From the NCBI GenBank assembly GCA_019415525.1, contig DXZA01000031.1:5781-69780 (forward strand): 64,000 nucleotides of DNA. Direction: 5' to 3'. Position numbers and translations under genes: made by a program. Below the pieces are notes generated by a model, which was not told the DNA's origin, made no database searches, and saw only the letters and a list, made by a program, of their open reading frames with translations. The DNA comes from Tyzzerella sp. (GTDB lineage Bacteria; Bacillota; Clostridia; Lachnospirales; Anaerotignaceae). Shown piece after piece: positions 6,840-15,026 of the stretch (position 1 is its first letter; each line of letters opens with the position of its first letter).

Positions 6840-9362
6840 ATGAAACAAAAATTTGATGTTACAGGTATGACTTGCAGTGCTTGCTCTGCACATGTTAAAA
6901 AAAGTGTCTGTAAGCTTGAGGGTATTGAAAATGTAAATGTAAATCTTTTGCAAAATTCAATGACTGTTGAGTATGATGAAAATATTTGTAATGATAATAA
7001 AATTATAAATGCCGTTATTGAAGGTGGATATGGTGCTTCTGTAAAAGGAAAATCAAATATTGAAAGTAAAAAACCTGTTGAAAATGAAATGAAAGATATG
7101 GAAAAAAGACTTAAGTTATCATTTTTATTTTTAATTCCACTTTTTTATATTTCTATGGGGCATATGATGGGCTTCCCTTTGCCTAATATATTAACAGACC
7201 ATGAAAATATTATGATTTTTGCACTTACACAGCTTTTTTTAACACTTCCTATAATGTATATAAACAGAAAATATTTTCAGGTAGGGTATAAAACTCTTTT
7301 TATGAAATCACCTAATATGGACTCACTTATTGCTCTTGGTTCATCAGCAGCAGCAATTTATAGTATATATGCTATTTTTAGTATGGGTTATTATATGGGG
7401 CATGGAAATATGGAAGCTGCTCATAGTTATGGTATGGATTTATATCTTGAGTCGGCAGGAATGATACTTACTCTTATAACTGTTGGAAAATATCTTGAAG
7501 CACGTTCTAAAGGTAAAACATCAGAGGCTATTTCAAAACTTATAAATCTTACACCTAAAACAGCTATTGTGGAGCGTAATGGTATTGAAATAGAAATTCA
7601 ATCATCAGATATAATTGTTGGTGATATAGTTATTGTTAAATCCGGAAAAATAATACCTGTTGACGGAGTTATAACAGAGGGAAGTTCATCAGTTGATGAG
7701 TCAGCAATAACAGGAGAAAGTATACCTGTTGAAAAAAATATTGGTGATAAAGTTATAGGTGCAACTGTAAATAAATCAGGTTATTTTAAATTTAAAGCAA
7801 CAAAAGTTGGAGAAGATACAACACTTTCTCAAATTATAAAACTTGTTGAGGAGGCATCAGGCTCAAAAGCACCTATTGCAAAATTAGCAGATAAAGTAAG
7901 TGGTATATTTGTACCTGTTGTTATAACAATAGCTCTTATTTCTGCAATAGTATGGCTTATTGTTGGTGAAAGCTTTGCTTTTGCTCTTTCAATAGGTATA
8001 TCAGTACTTGTAATATCTTGTCCGTGTGCTTTAGGACTTGCAACACCTACTGCAATAATGGTTGGTACTGGAAAAGGAGCAGAAAATGGTATACTTGTTA
8101 AATCGGCAGAAAGCCTTGAAACTGCTCATAAAATAAATACAGTAATACTTGATAAAACAGGAACTGTAACAGAAGGAAAGCCAAAAGTAACAGATATTAT
8201 AACAGCAAGTGGGGTATTTGAAAATAAACTTTTAAGACCAGCATATGCTATTGAAAATGTATCTGAACACCCTCTTGCAGAAGCTATAACTGAATATTGT
8301 TCAAAAAATAATATTGAGCTTGGAAAAATAGAAGATTTTACAGCTATTGCCGGACAGGGGGTTTTTGCTTATTATAATGGTAAAAAAATATATTCAGGCA
8401 ATATTAAAATGATGATAGAAAATAATATTGATACAAAAGGTCTTGAAATAGAAGGTGAACGACTTTCTAAAGAGGGAAAAACACCTTTATATTTTGCAGA
8501 AGATAAAAAGATACTTGGTATTATAGCTGTTGCAGATGTAATAAAACCTACAAGTGCAAAAGCTATAAAAGAATTTGAAAATATGGGTATTGAAGTTTAT
8601 ATGCTTACAGGAGATAATAAAAATACAGCAGAAGCAATAGGAAAACAAGCAGGCATATCTCATATTATTTCAGATGTTTTACCACAAGATAAAGAAAGTG
8701 AAGTAAGAAAAATACAATCTATGGGAAAAGTTGTTGCTATGATTGGTGATGGTATAAATGATGCTCCTGCTCTTGTAAGAGCTGATGTTGGAATAGCTAT
8801 TGGTGCTGGAACTGATATAGCTATTGAGTCAGCAGATATTGTGCTTATGAAAAGTGACCTTCTTGATGCAGTTTCAGCAGTACAGCTTAGTAAGGCTGTA
8901 ATAAAAAATATAAAAGAAAACCTATTTTGGGCATTCTTTTATAATACAATAGGTATACCTTTGGCAGCAGGTGTATTTTATGCTTCATTTGGATTAAAAT
9001 TAAATCCTATGTTTGGAGCAGCAGCAATGAGCCTTAGTTCGGTTTTTGTTGTATCAAATGCTTTAAGATTAAAGTTTTTCAAGCCTTCATTTGGAAAGAT
9101 TGAAAATAATAAAAATACAGTTGAAAATAAAAAAGAAGAAAAGGAGAGAATATTTATGGAAAAAACAATGATTATTGAAGGTATGATGTGCAACCATTGT
9201 ACAGGTAGAGTTGATAAGGCTCTTAATGATATTGATGGAGTAACAGCAAAGGTAAGTCTTGATGATAAAGCTGCTTATTGCACACTTTCAAAAGATATTG
9301 ATGAAGAAGTACTTGTTCAGGCTGTTACAGATGCAGGATATAAAGTAATTGATATAAAGTAA
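6840..9362 (+). CDS. copA: Copper-exporting P1B-ATPase with N- and C-terminal metal-binding domains (CopA-CopZ fusion)
   Basis: 840 residues. The N-terminal HMA domain has GMTCSACSAH (C12, C15). The ATPase core carries eight hydrophobic segments, the TGES actuator motif, the copper-path C394-P-C396 and the phosphorylated D438 in DKTGT, followed by a HP motif (SEHPLAEA) and GDGINDAPAL. An extra C-terminal HMA domain (773-840, GMMCNHCTGRV) is joined through a charged K/E/N-rich linker (about 750-772). It exports Cu(I) from the cytoplasm. Most CopA proteins have HMA domains only at the N-terminus. The C-terminal one looks like a fused CopZ chaperone and keeps its own RBS and ATG. csoR follows. 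Confidence 0.95.
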   Translation: MKQKFDVTGMTCSACSAHVKKSVCKLEGIENVNVNLLQNSMTVEYDENICNDNKIINAVIEGGYGASVKGKSNIESKKPVENEMKDMEKRLKLSFLFLIPLFYISMGHMMGFPLPNILTDHENIMIFALTQLFLTLPIMYINRKYFQVGYKTLFMKSPNMDSLIALGSSAAAIYSIYAIFSMGYYMGHGNMEAAHSYGMDLYLESAGMILTLITVGKYLEARSKGKTSEAISKLINLTPKTAIVERNGIEIEIQSSDIIVGDIVIVKSGKIIPVDGVITEGSSSVDESAITGESIPVEKNIGDKVIGATVNKSGYFKFKATKVGEDTTLSQIIKLVEEASGSKAPIAKLADKVSGIFVPVVITIALISAIVWLIVGESFAFALSIGISVLVISCPCALGLATPTAIMVGTGKGAENGILVKSAESLETAHKINTVILDKTGTVTEGKPKVTDIITASGVFENKLLRPAYAIENVSEHPLAEAITEYCSKNNIELGKIEDFTAIAGQGVFAYYNGKKIYSGNIKMMIENNIDTKGLEIEGERLSKEGKTPLYFAEDKKILGIIAVADVIKPTSAKAIKEFENMGIEVYMLTGDNKNTAEAIGKQAGISHIISDVLPQDKESEVRKIQSMGKVVAMIGDGINDAPALVRADVGIAIGAGTDIAIESADIVLMKSDLLDAVSAVQLSKAVIKNIKENLFWAFFYNTIGIPLAAGVFYASFGLKLNPMFGAAAMSLSSVFVVSNALRLKFFKPSFGKIENNKNTVENKKEEKERIFMEKTMIIEGMMCNHCTGRVDKALNDIDGVTAKVSLDDKAAYCTLSKDIDEEVLVQAVTDAGYKVIDIK
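9156..9362 (+). CDS. CopZ-like copper chaperone from an internal in-frame start within copA (candidate)
   Basis: Inside copA, AAGGAGAG (9141-9148) precedes an in-frame ATG at 9156 by eight bases, an ideal initiation site. Translation from it gives 68 residues that form one complete HMA domain with the Cu(I) motif GMMCNHC, exactly the size of free CopZ chaperones. The frame continues without a stop from the ATPase, so both a fused and a free form could be made. The dual product is inference; the RBS, start and domain boundary are seen directly. Confidence 0.5.
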   Translation: MEKTMIIEGMMCNHCTGRVDKALNDIDGVTAKVSLDDKAAYCTLSKDIDEEVLVQAVTDAGYKVIDIK

Positions 9363-9393
9363 TTGATATAAAATAAGCTTTTTGGAGGTTTCT

Positions 9394-9657
9394 ATGCAAG
9401 CAGATAAGAAACAGATTAACAGACTCCTTAAAACAGCTTATGGACAGCTTGAAGGTATAATGAGAATGGTTGAAGATGATAGATATTGTATAGATATTTC
9501 AAACCAAATTCTTGCAACAGAAGCTGTTTTAAGACGTGCCAATAAAGAGATACTTAAAGCACATATGAAATCTTGTGTTAAAAATGCTATTTCTGAAGGT
9601 GGCGGAGATGATAAAATAAATGAAGTTATTGAAATATTAGATAAAATTTCAAAATAA
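9394..9657 (+). CDS. csoR: CsoR-family copper-sensing repressor
   Basis: 87 residues, all-helical CsoR/RcnR family (DUF156). The Cu(I) ligand set C32, H57, C61 (Cys, then H-x3-C) is present, which separates CsoR from formaldehyde or nickel/cobalt sensors. Copper binding releases it from DNA, derepressing the copA operon whose leader contains a matching operator. I chose ATG 9394, with GGAGG at 9384-9388; an upstream TTG frame (9382) would overlap the RBS. It follows copA by 31 bases and is probably in the same transcript. Confidence 0.93.
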   Translation: MQADKKQINRLLKTAYGQLEGIMRMVEDDRYCIDISNQILATEAVLRRANKEILKAHMKSCVKNAISEGGGDDKINEVIEILDKISK

Positions 9658-9663
9658 TATTTT

Positions 9664-9700
9664 AAAGAAAATCAAATATATATTTGATTTTCTTTTTTTT
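9664..9700 (+). terminator. Terminator of the copA-csoR unit
   Basis: AAAGAAAATCAAATA / TATTTGATTTTCTTT hairpin ending in eight T. Confidence 0.8.
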
Positions 9701-9754
9701 ATATATTTTTTCTGATATAATCTAAAATAAAATTTTATTTAAAGGTGGTTATAT

Positions 9755-10522
9755 ATGAAAACAGCAATACTTGTAGTAAGTTTTGGTACAAGCTATGAAG
9801 ACACACTTAAGAAAAATATTACTGCTCTTGAAAATGATATAAAAGAATGTTTTAAGGAATATGAAGTTCGTAGGGCTTTTACAAGTGGATTTATAATTAA
9901 TAAACTTAAAACAAAAATGAATATTGAAATTGATAATGTTGAAACTGCTCTTGATAAACTTTCAAATGATGGCTATGAAAAAGTTATATGTCAGCCTACT
10001 CATATTATGAATGGTTTTGAATATGAAAAGTTTGTAAAAATGGCAGAGTCAAAAAGACATCTTTTTAAAGATATAGTTATAGGTGAACCATTACTTTTTG
10101 GTACAGAAGATAATGAAAATATTGTTGATTGTCTTAAGAATGAATTTAAAGAGTATAAAGAAAGTGCTATTGTATTTATGGGACATGGTACAGAACATCC
10201 TTCAAACAGTATTTATGCAGCAATAGACTATATGATGAAAGATAGAGGATTTGAAAATGGATTTATGGGTACTGTTGAGGGCTATCCAGAAATAGAGTCT
10301 GTTGTTAATACAGTTAAAAGAAATGGATATAAAAATATAATTTTAACACCATTTATGCTTGTTGCCGGTGACCATGCAAATAATGATATGACAGGTGAAG
10401 AAGACTCTTGGGAAAATATATTTAAAAATCAAGGATTTAATGTTAAATGTATAGTTAAAGGTCTTGGGGAATATAAGAGCATAAGAAATTTATATACAGC
10501 TAAATTAAAAGCATTAATATAA
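9755..10522 (+). CDS. cbiK: Sirohydrochlorin cobaltochelatase, CbiK type
   Basis: 255 residues, CbiK/class II chelatase fold. It inserts cobalt into sirohydrochlorin in anaerobic B12 synthesis. It begins with ILVVSFGTSYEDT, the CbiK signature, and has two conserved metal-handling His residues: GHGTEHPSN near residue 143 and VAGDHANNDMTGEEDSW near 205. The gene stands alone with its own RBS (AAAGGTGG) and no other cbi genes within the window, so it could also supply other metal-tetrapyrrole chemistry. Related proteins are sometimes annotated as heme or nickel chelatases. Confidence 0.9.
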   Translation: MKTAILVVSFGTSYEDTLKKNITALENDIKECFKEYEVRRAFTSGFIINKLKTKMNIEIDNVETALDKLSNDGYEKVICQPTHIMNGFEYEKFVKMAESKRHLFKDIVIGEPLLFGTEDNENIVDCLKNEFKEYKESAIVFMGHGTEHPSNSIYAAIDYMMKDRGFENGFMGTVEGYPEIESVVNTVKRNGYKNIILTPFMLVAGDHANNDMTGEEDSWENIFKNQGFNVKCIVKGLGEYKSIRNLYTAKLKALI

Positions 10523-10563
10523 ATTTTTTATATTACTATAATCTTAAATATTACTTAAATATA

Positions 10564-10690
10564 TAGACATAATTATATTTTACTATTATAATAATTAGTA
10601 TAATTGTTAAGATTTTATATCTTAGCAATACTCCATCACACCAATAAAGCAACTCCGCTGCTCCTCACAGCGGAGTTGTTTTATTTTTTT
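10564..10690 (+). ncRNA. Candidate small RNA with own promoter and terminator
   Basis: TAGACA (10564-10569), 17-bp spacer and TATAAT (10587-10592) predict a start near 10599. The transcript would fold ATTGTTAAGAT / ATCTTAGCAAT (10603-10613 / 10619-10629), leave a C/A-rich linker with ACTCC and CACACC (10630-10650), and end in the strong terminator AACTCCGCTG / CAGCGGAGTT (10651-10660 / 10668-10677) whose loop is CTCCTCA. That loop is complementary to Shine-Dalgarno sequences. The terminator could instead simply serve cbiK. No coding frame is apparent. Confidence 0.4.
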
Positions 10691-10767
10691 GCATTTAAAA
10701 GAATACTTTTAAAAATATATTTAATGGTTTAAAATAGAATAAATATTTATATATTGGGGGAATTATA

Positions 10768-11970
10768 GTGTTTAATGTTGAAAATATAAAAACAGGATTA
10801 TATTCAATGGTTATATTTAGAAATCTTATTGAAGACCCTGTAATTGATAAATTTATTAATATGGTTGATTATATGGATAAAGATATTAATATGGCTGTAA
10901 AATCATATTCTGATTTCGTTTCAAAGCTTTTTGAAAGTAATATGAATTTAAGTGATTATATACTTAATATAGTTCTTGAAAATGAAAATATATATATGCT
11001 TAAAAAATCTCAAGAATCAGATACAGATAAAATTCTTGAACAATGTCTTTATAATGAACTTAAAATACTTGAAAAATTAAGTGTAGTAAAAAGTGAAGAA
11101 ATAAAAAGCAATATATCATATGATGGTTTCTTGCCAGACTGGAGAAATAGTGATTATAATTTTGTTGATGTATATAATGAAAGAATAAAAAATATACATT
11201 CTCATGGTTATGGCATATTTGCTAAATATCATACATTTATGATAGATGGTAATATTAATGGTGTATCTGTTGTACCTGTTAAAAATCCAGATAATACAAG
11301 ACTTTCAGACCTTGGAGGATATGAGAGAGAAAGAAAAGCAGTAATTGATAATACAATAGCACTTCTTGAAGGAAAACCAGCCGCAAATGTTCTTCTTTAT
11401 GGTGATAGTGGAACAGGAAAATCATCTAGTGTTAAAGCTATTGCAAATGAATTTGCAAATAAAGGTCTTCGTCTTATAGAACTTAGAAAAAATCAGCTTA
11501 GACTTATGCCTTCACTTCTTGATGCATTAAGTGTAAATCCTTTAAAATTTATACTTTTTATAGATGACCTTTCATTTACACAAAATGATGATGATTTTGC
11601 AGCATTAAAGGCTATACTTGAAGGTTCTGTTTCTGCAAAAGCAGGAAATCTTGTTATATATGCAACAAGCAACAGAAGACATCTTATAAAAGAAACATTT
11701 GGTGACAGAGATGGTGACGACCTTCATGTAAACGATACTATACAAGAGCTTGTATCTTTAAGTGAACGTTTTGGTCTTACAGTTACTTTCCAAAAACCAG
11801 ATAAAGAAAAATATATTGAAGTTATAAATGGTCTTGCTGATAATTATGAAATTAAAATGGATAGAGAAGAACTTGCAAAACAGGCAGAGTCTTATGCAAT
11901 AAGAAGAAATGGACGTTCTCCAAGAATTGCAAAACAGTTTATAGAAATGATAAAAGCTTCTGAAGAATAA
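10768..11970 (+). CDS. DUF815-family AAA+ ATPase
   Basis: 400 residues, COG2607/DUF815. The N-terminal region (1-160) is helical and poorly conserved. The AAA+ module follows, with Walker A GDSGTGKSS (K218), Walker B FILFIDDLSF near 265 and sensor-1-like VIYATSNRRH near 297. Its C-terminal lid contains RRNGRSPRIAKQF. Family members are predicted ATPases of unknown biological role, sometimes described as MoxR/DnaC-like. The start is GTG 10768 behind a GGGGG box. It is monocistronic. Confidence 0.85.
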   Translation: MFNVENIKTGLYSMVIFRNLIEDPVIDKFINMVDYMDKDINMAVKSYSDFVSKLFESNMNLSDYILNIVLENENIYMLKKSQESDTDKILEQCLYNELKILEKLSVVKSEEIKSNISYDGFLPDWRNSDYNFVDVYNERIKNIHSHGYGIFAKYHTFMIDGNINGVSVVPVKNPDNTRLSDLGGYERERKAVIDNTIALLEGKPAANVLLYGDSGTGKSSSVKAIANEFANKGLRLIELRKNQLRLMPSLLDALSVNPLKFILFIDDLSFTQNDDDFAALKAILEGSVSAKAGNLVIYATSNRRHLIKETFGDRDGDDLHVNDTIQELVSLSERFGLTVTFQKPDKEKYIEVINGLADNYEIKMDREELAKQAESYAIRRNGRSPRIAKQFIEMIKASEE

Positions 11971-12452
11971 TCAGCTTTTATAAAATGGTATTTTTATAAA
12001 TTATTGTTTTTGTATACAATGAATAAATATAAAAAATATATAATAAAAACATAAAAAATAAAATGGATAAAAAAACATATTTTTATATATTTTGGCTGTT
12101 GACGTAAAGACGAAAATAGTGCAATATATATGTATAAATTTAATAAAAGCGACAATGGCGTCGGATTTTAACATATTATTTAATATGCTAATGTCTGTCG
12201 CCTTTTTTTATTACGTTAATATGCAGAACAAAATCTCTGCTTATTATATAAAAAAGAACCTCCAATCTTTTTTAGCCGAAATCATTACTTAGCCCTATGT
12301 AATTATTTTATGCTGTTTTTTCTCCTGAAAACAGTATTTGCCCGAAAAAATAATTACATATGTAATGGTTTAGTTTGTTATATATTTATCCCGATATATG
12401 ACTTTTTAATGGTCATAATATAAGCAATTCCCCGATTGTATTATTTATGACG
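11971..12452. other. Long intergenic region with several stem-loops, function unknown
   Basis: No convincing gene; the 66-codon frame at 12092-12292 lacks an RBS and family features. The region holds a terminator-like element ending TGTCGCCTTTTTTT (12195-12209) with two competing upstream arms (GCGACA at 12149-12154, GGCGTCGGAT at 12157-12166); a hairpin GCAGA/TCTGC (12223-12240); a 14-bp perfect stem TATGTAATTATTTT / AAAATAATTACATA (12296-12309 / 12347-12360) enclosing CTGTTTT/AAAACAG; TATGAC/GTCATA (12397-12417); and CAAT/ATTG with a C-rich loop (12425-12438). CCGA-type motifs recur at about 12285, 12341, 12390 and 12430. It looks like a structured RNA or an element remnant. Confidence 0.4.
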
Positions 12453-12486
12453 CAAAAAAGCACTCTTTATTAAGAGTGCTTTTTTG
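12453..12486. terminator. Terminator downstream of the stalk-domain protein gene
   Basis: AAAAAAGCACTCTTTA / TAAGAGTGCTTTTTT palindrome. It terminates the minus-strand gene at 12526-13497 and could also work on the plus strand. Confidence 0.85.
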
Positions 12487-12525
12487 TTTGTTGTGATGTA
12501 TATAATTATGTTTAAGGTAAACTAA

Positions 12526-13497
12526 TTATTTTAAAAATTCAGAAATTTCTGAAGAAACTACCATGCTTCCGTTTTCAAGAGCAACTGGTGTTGCAAAGTT
12601 TTTAGCTTCACCATTTACTGTATAAGCTGTGCTTCCAAGAGTAACAGATATTGCTACACCATCTTTTTCAAGAACAACAGGAGCTTCATTTGATGTCCAT
12701 TTTACTGCAAAACCTGCTTCAACAGCTGCATCTCTTAAAGCAACAGTAGAAATTGTTTTTGTTTCTACTTCTTTAACAGTAAGTTCATTTTCAGCAGTTG
12801 GAAGTATAACTACTTTAATAGGAGATGTCTGTGCAGGAATACTTTTTGTTGTAGCACCATAAATTACAAGACAGTCATTTCCTTTAATATCTTCTGCTGT
12901 TAATATCTGTTTTGTTCCTGTGATACTAACAATTGAAGTTTCTTCTGATACATTAAGAGCAAGTTTGTTTTCTTCGTTTACAAGCTCATCATTGAATTTT
13001 CCTACCATAACAGATGTTCCTTCTGCATTTATAACAAATCCCATAGCAGATGGTGTCATTGGAGGAATACTCATTGTCATAATTGCGTTAGATGGAAGAA
13101 CTGCTGTAATTTCCATTCCTTCTGTAAGGTCTTTAGCTGTTTTTATACTTCCGTCTTTTGCATCATAAACAACTGTTGCTGCTGATGTTGTAAATACTAT
13201 ACCATCAACACCTTCTCCAGTTGTAATTGTTAAGAATTCGCCTTCTTCTGTTGTTTCTGTTGTTATTGCTGTAATTTTTCCAGTTTTTGTTGTGTATCCA
13301 TTTGCTACTTCAACAGGAGTTGTTTCAGCTGTTTCATTTATAAGCATAATTCCATCTTCAGCAGCATTTGCAGCCACTTCAGCTGATACAGGGTCACCAT
13401 AACCTACTACTGTTGAATCTTCAGCAAAAGCTGACATTGAAAGTGCAGAAGCTGCAATAATTGTTGTTAATAATAATTTTCCTATATTCTTTTTCAT
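12526..13497 (-). CDS. Secreted protein with copper-amine-oxidase-N-like stalk domain
   Basis: 323 residues. The Sec signal peptide (1-25) ends SMSAFA before ED. The middle part is Thr/Val/Ala-rich beta structure with no assigned family. The C-terminal about 70 residues (TVALRDAAVEAGFAVKW, then PVVLEKDGVAISVTLGS and a NG turn) match the Cu_amine_oxidN1 stalk-type domain found in many Gram-positive cell-surface proteins, which is not itself an oxidase. The protein is probably exported and wall-associated. AGGAGA precedes the ATG at 13497. It is transcribed alone; the upstream permease gene lies 110 bases away. Confidence 0.8.
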   Translation of the reverse strand: MKKNIGKLLLTTIIAASALSMSAFAEDSTVVGYGDPVSAEVAANAAEDGIMLINETAETTPVEVANGYTTKTGKITAITTETTEEGEFLTITTGEGVDGIVFTTSAATVVYDAKDGSIKTAKDLTEGMEITAVLPSNAIMTMSIPPMTPSAMGFVINAEGTSVMVGKFNDELVNEENKLALNVSEETSIVSITGTKQILTAEDIKGNDCLVIYGATTKSIPAQTSPIKVVILPTAENELTVKEVETKTISTVALRDAAVEAGFAVKWTSNEAPVVLEKDGVAISVTLGSTAYTVNGEAKNFATPVALENGSMVVSSEISEFLK

Positions 13498-13607
13498 AAT
13501 GATTTCTCCTTTATAAATAAATATTTAATCTAAATTTCAACCTTTACATTATTTAAGACGAGAGAAAAAATATTTGGTTCCCTATTTTTTAAAATTTTTT
13601 AAAAATT

Positions 13608-14873
13608 TTAATCAAGTATATTTATTTTTCTAAAAATATGGAAAATAATACTCATTATCATAGCTATTATACAAGCTAAAATCATACCTTTTAACTGTAT
13701 TCCTCCAATGTTTACACTTATACCAGAAAGACCAGTAACAAATACTACGGAAGTGAGAGCAAGATTTTCAGATTTTCCAAGGTCAACTTGTGAGTCTATA
13801 AGAATTCTTATACCACTTGCACCTATCATTCCATAGAGAAGGAATGAAATTCCACCTATTACAGGACCAGGAATTGTATTTATTAATGCTGAAAGTTTTC
13901 CTATAAATGAACATATTAATGAAAGTATTGCTGCACCACCTATTACACGTACACTATATACTTTTGTTACTGCCATTACACCAATATTTTCACCATATGT
14001 TGTTGTTGGAACAGAACCTATAAATCCTGAAATCATTGTTGAAAAATTATCTGCAAAAAGTGAACGATGAAGTCCTGGGTCTTTTATAAGGTCACGTCCT
14101 ATTATTTTACCTGTTACTATCTGATGTCCTATGTGTTCTGAAACAATAACGAGTATAACAGGAAGTATCATTATTATTGCTTGTAAATTAAACTGTGGTG
14201 TTGAAAAATTAGGTAATTTGAAAAACGGTGCATCTATAACAGAAGAAAAATCAACAACATTAAGAATAAGTGCTGATATATATCCTGCTATTATTGCTAT
14301 AAGTATTGGTATTACAGATAAAAATCCCTTAAAAAGTACAGAGCCAAATACTGCAAAACCTAATGTTATGATAAATATTATTACATTTTGTGAAAGTATA
14401 GGAGAACCATCAGTAGGAAGAAGGCCTGCTGTTGATGCTGCACTTCCTGCAAGTTCAAGACCTATAAGAGCAACAACAGGACCCATTGCTGCAGGTGGTA
14501 AAACTATATTTATCCAATCAGAACCAAATTTATATATTATAAATGAAATTATACATCCTAAAAAACCTACTGCTATAAATCCGCCCAATGCATAACTATA
14601 ACCAAATTGTTCTATAACTGCTATTCCAGGAGCAAGAAATGCAAAGCTTGAACCAAGATATGCAGGTGCTTTACCTTTTGTTATGAATATAAAAAGAAGT
14701 GTTCCTATACCATTCATAAAAAGTACAACAGCAGGATTTATACCAAATAAAAAAGGAACAAGCACTGAAGCACCAAACATTGCAAACATATGTTGAAGAC
14801 TTAAAGGTACTAATAATGAAAAAGGAACTTTATCTTCAACTTGAATAACTTTTTTTGAGTATGGATTTCCCAT
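13608..14873 (-). CDS. Uracil/xanthine permease, NCS2 (UraA) family
   Basis: 421 residues, about 14 hydrophobic segments. It begins with PFSLLVPLSLQHMFAMFGASVLVPFLFGI, the uracil-permease N-terminus with the conserved QH of helix 1. VSEHIGHQIVTG near residue 243 carries the substrate-binding Glu of helix 8, and helix 10 has TTTYGENIGVMAVT. It imports uracil with protons. There are no pyr genes nearby and I saw no PyrR-type attenuator in the 5' region. GGAGGTC precedes the ATG at 14873. Confidence 0.9.
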   Translation of the reverse strand: MGNPYSKKVIQVEDKVPFSLLVPLSLQHMFAMFGASVLVPFLFGINPAVVLFMNGIGTLLFIFITKGKAPAYLGSSFAFLAPGIAVIEQFGYSYALGGFIAVGFLGCIISFIIYKFGSDWINIVLPPAAMGPVVALIGLELAGSAASTAGLLPTDGSPILSQNVIIFIITLGFAVFGSVLFKGFLSVIPILIAIIAGYISALILNVVDFSSVIDAPFFKLPNFSTPQFNLQAIIMILPVILVIVSEHIGHQIVTGKIIGRDLIKDPGLHRSLFADNFSTMISGFIGSVPTTTYGENIGVMAVTKVYSVRVIGGAAILSLICSFIGKLSALINTIPGPVIGGISFLLYGMIGASGIRILIDSQVDLGKSENLALTSVVFVTGLSGISVNIGGIQLKGMILACIIAMIMSIIFHIFRKINILD

Positions 14874-15026
14874 ATTTTTTGACCTCCTTAGTATTAAATA
14901 ATTTTCATATTAGAGGATACCATAAAAAATAGTATAATGATATACTTATTTTTACTTGTTATGGAAAAAAAAAGCGTTTTATGATATATTTAAAAACAAA
15001 ATGTATATATATAAAGAAGGTGAAAG

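Noticed and set aside
12092..12292. 66-codon plus-strand frame
   Set aside because: No RBS, crosses the terminator-like TGTCGCC-T7 element and has no recognisable features; the region looks like RNA structure rather than a gene.
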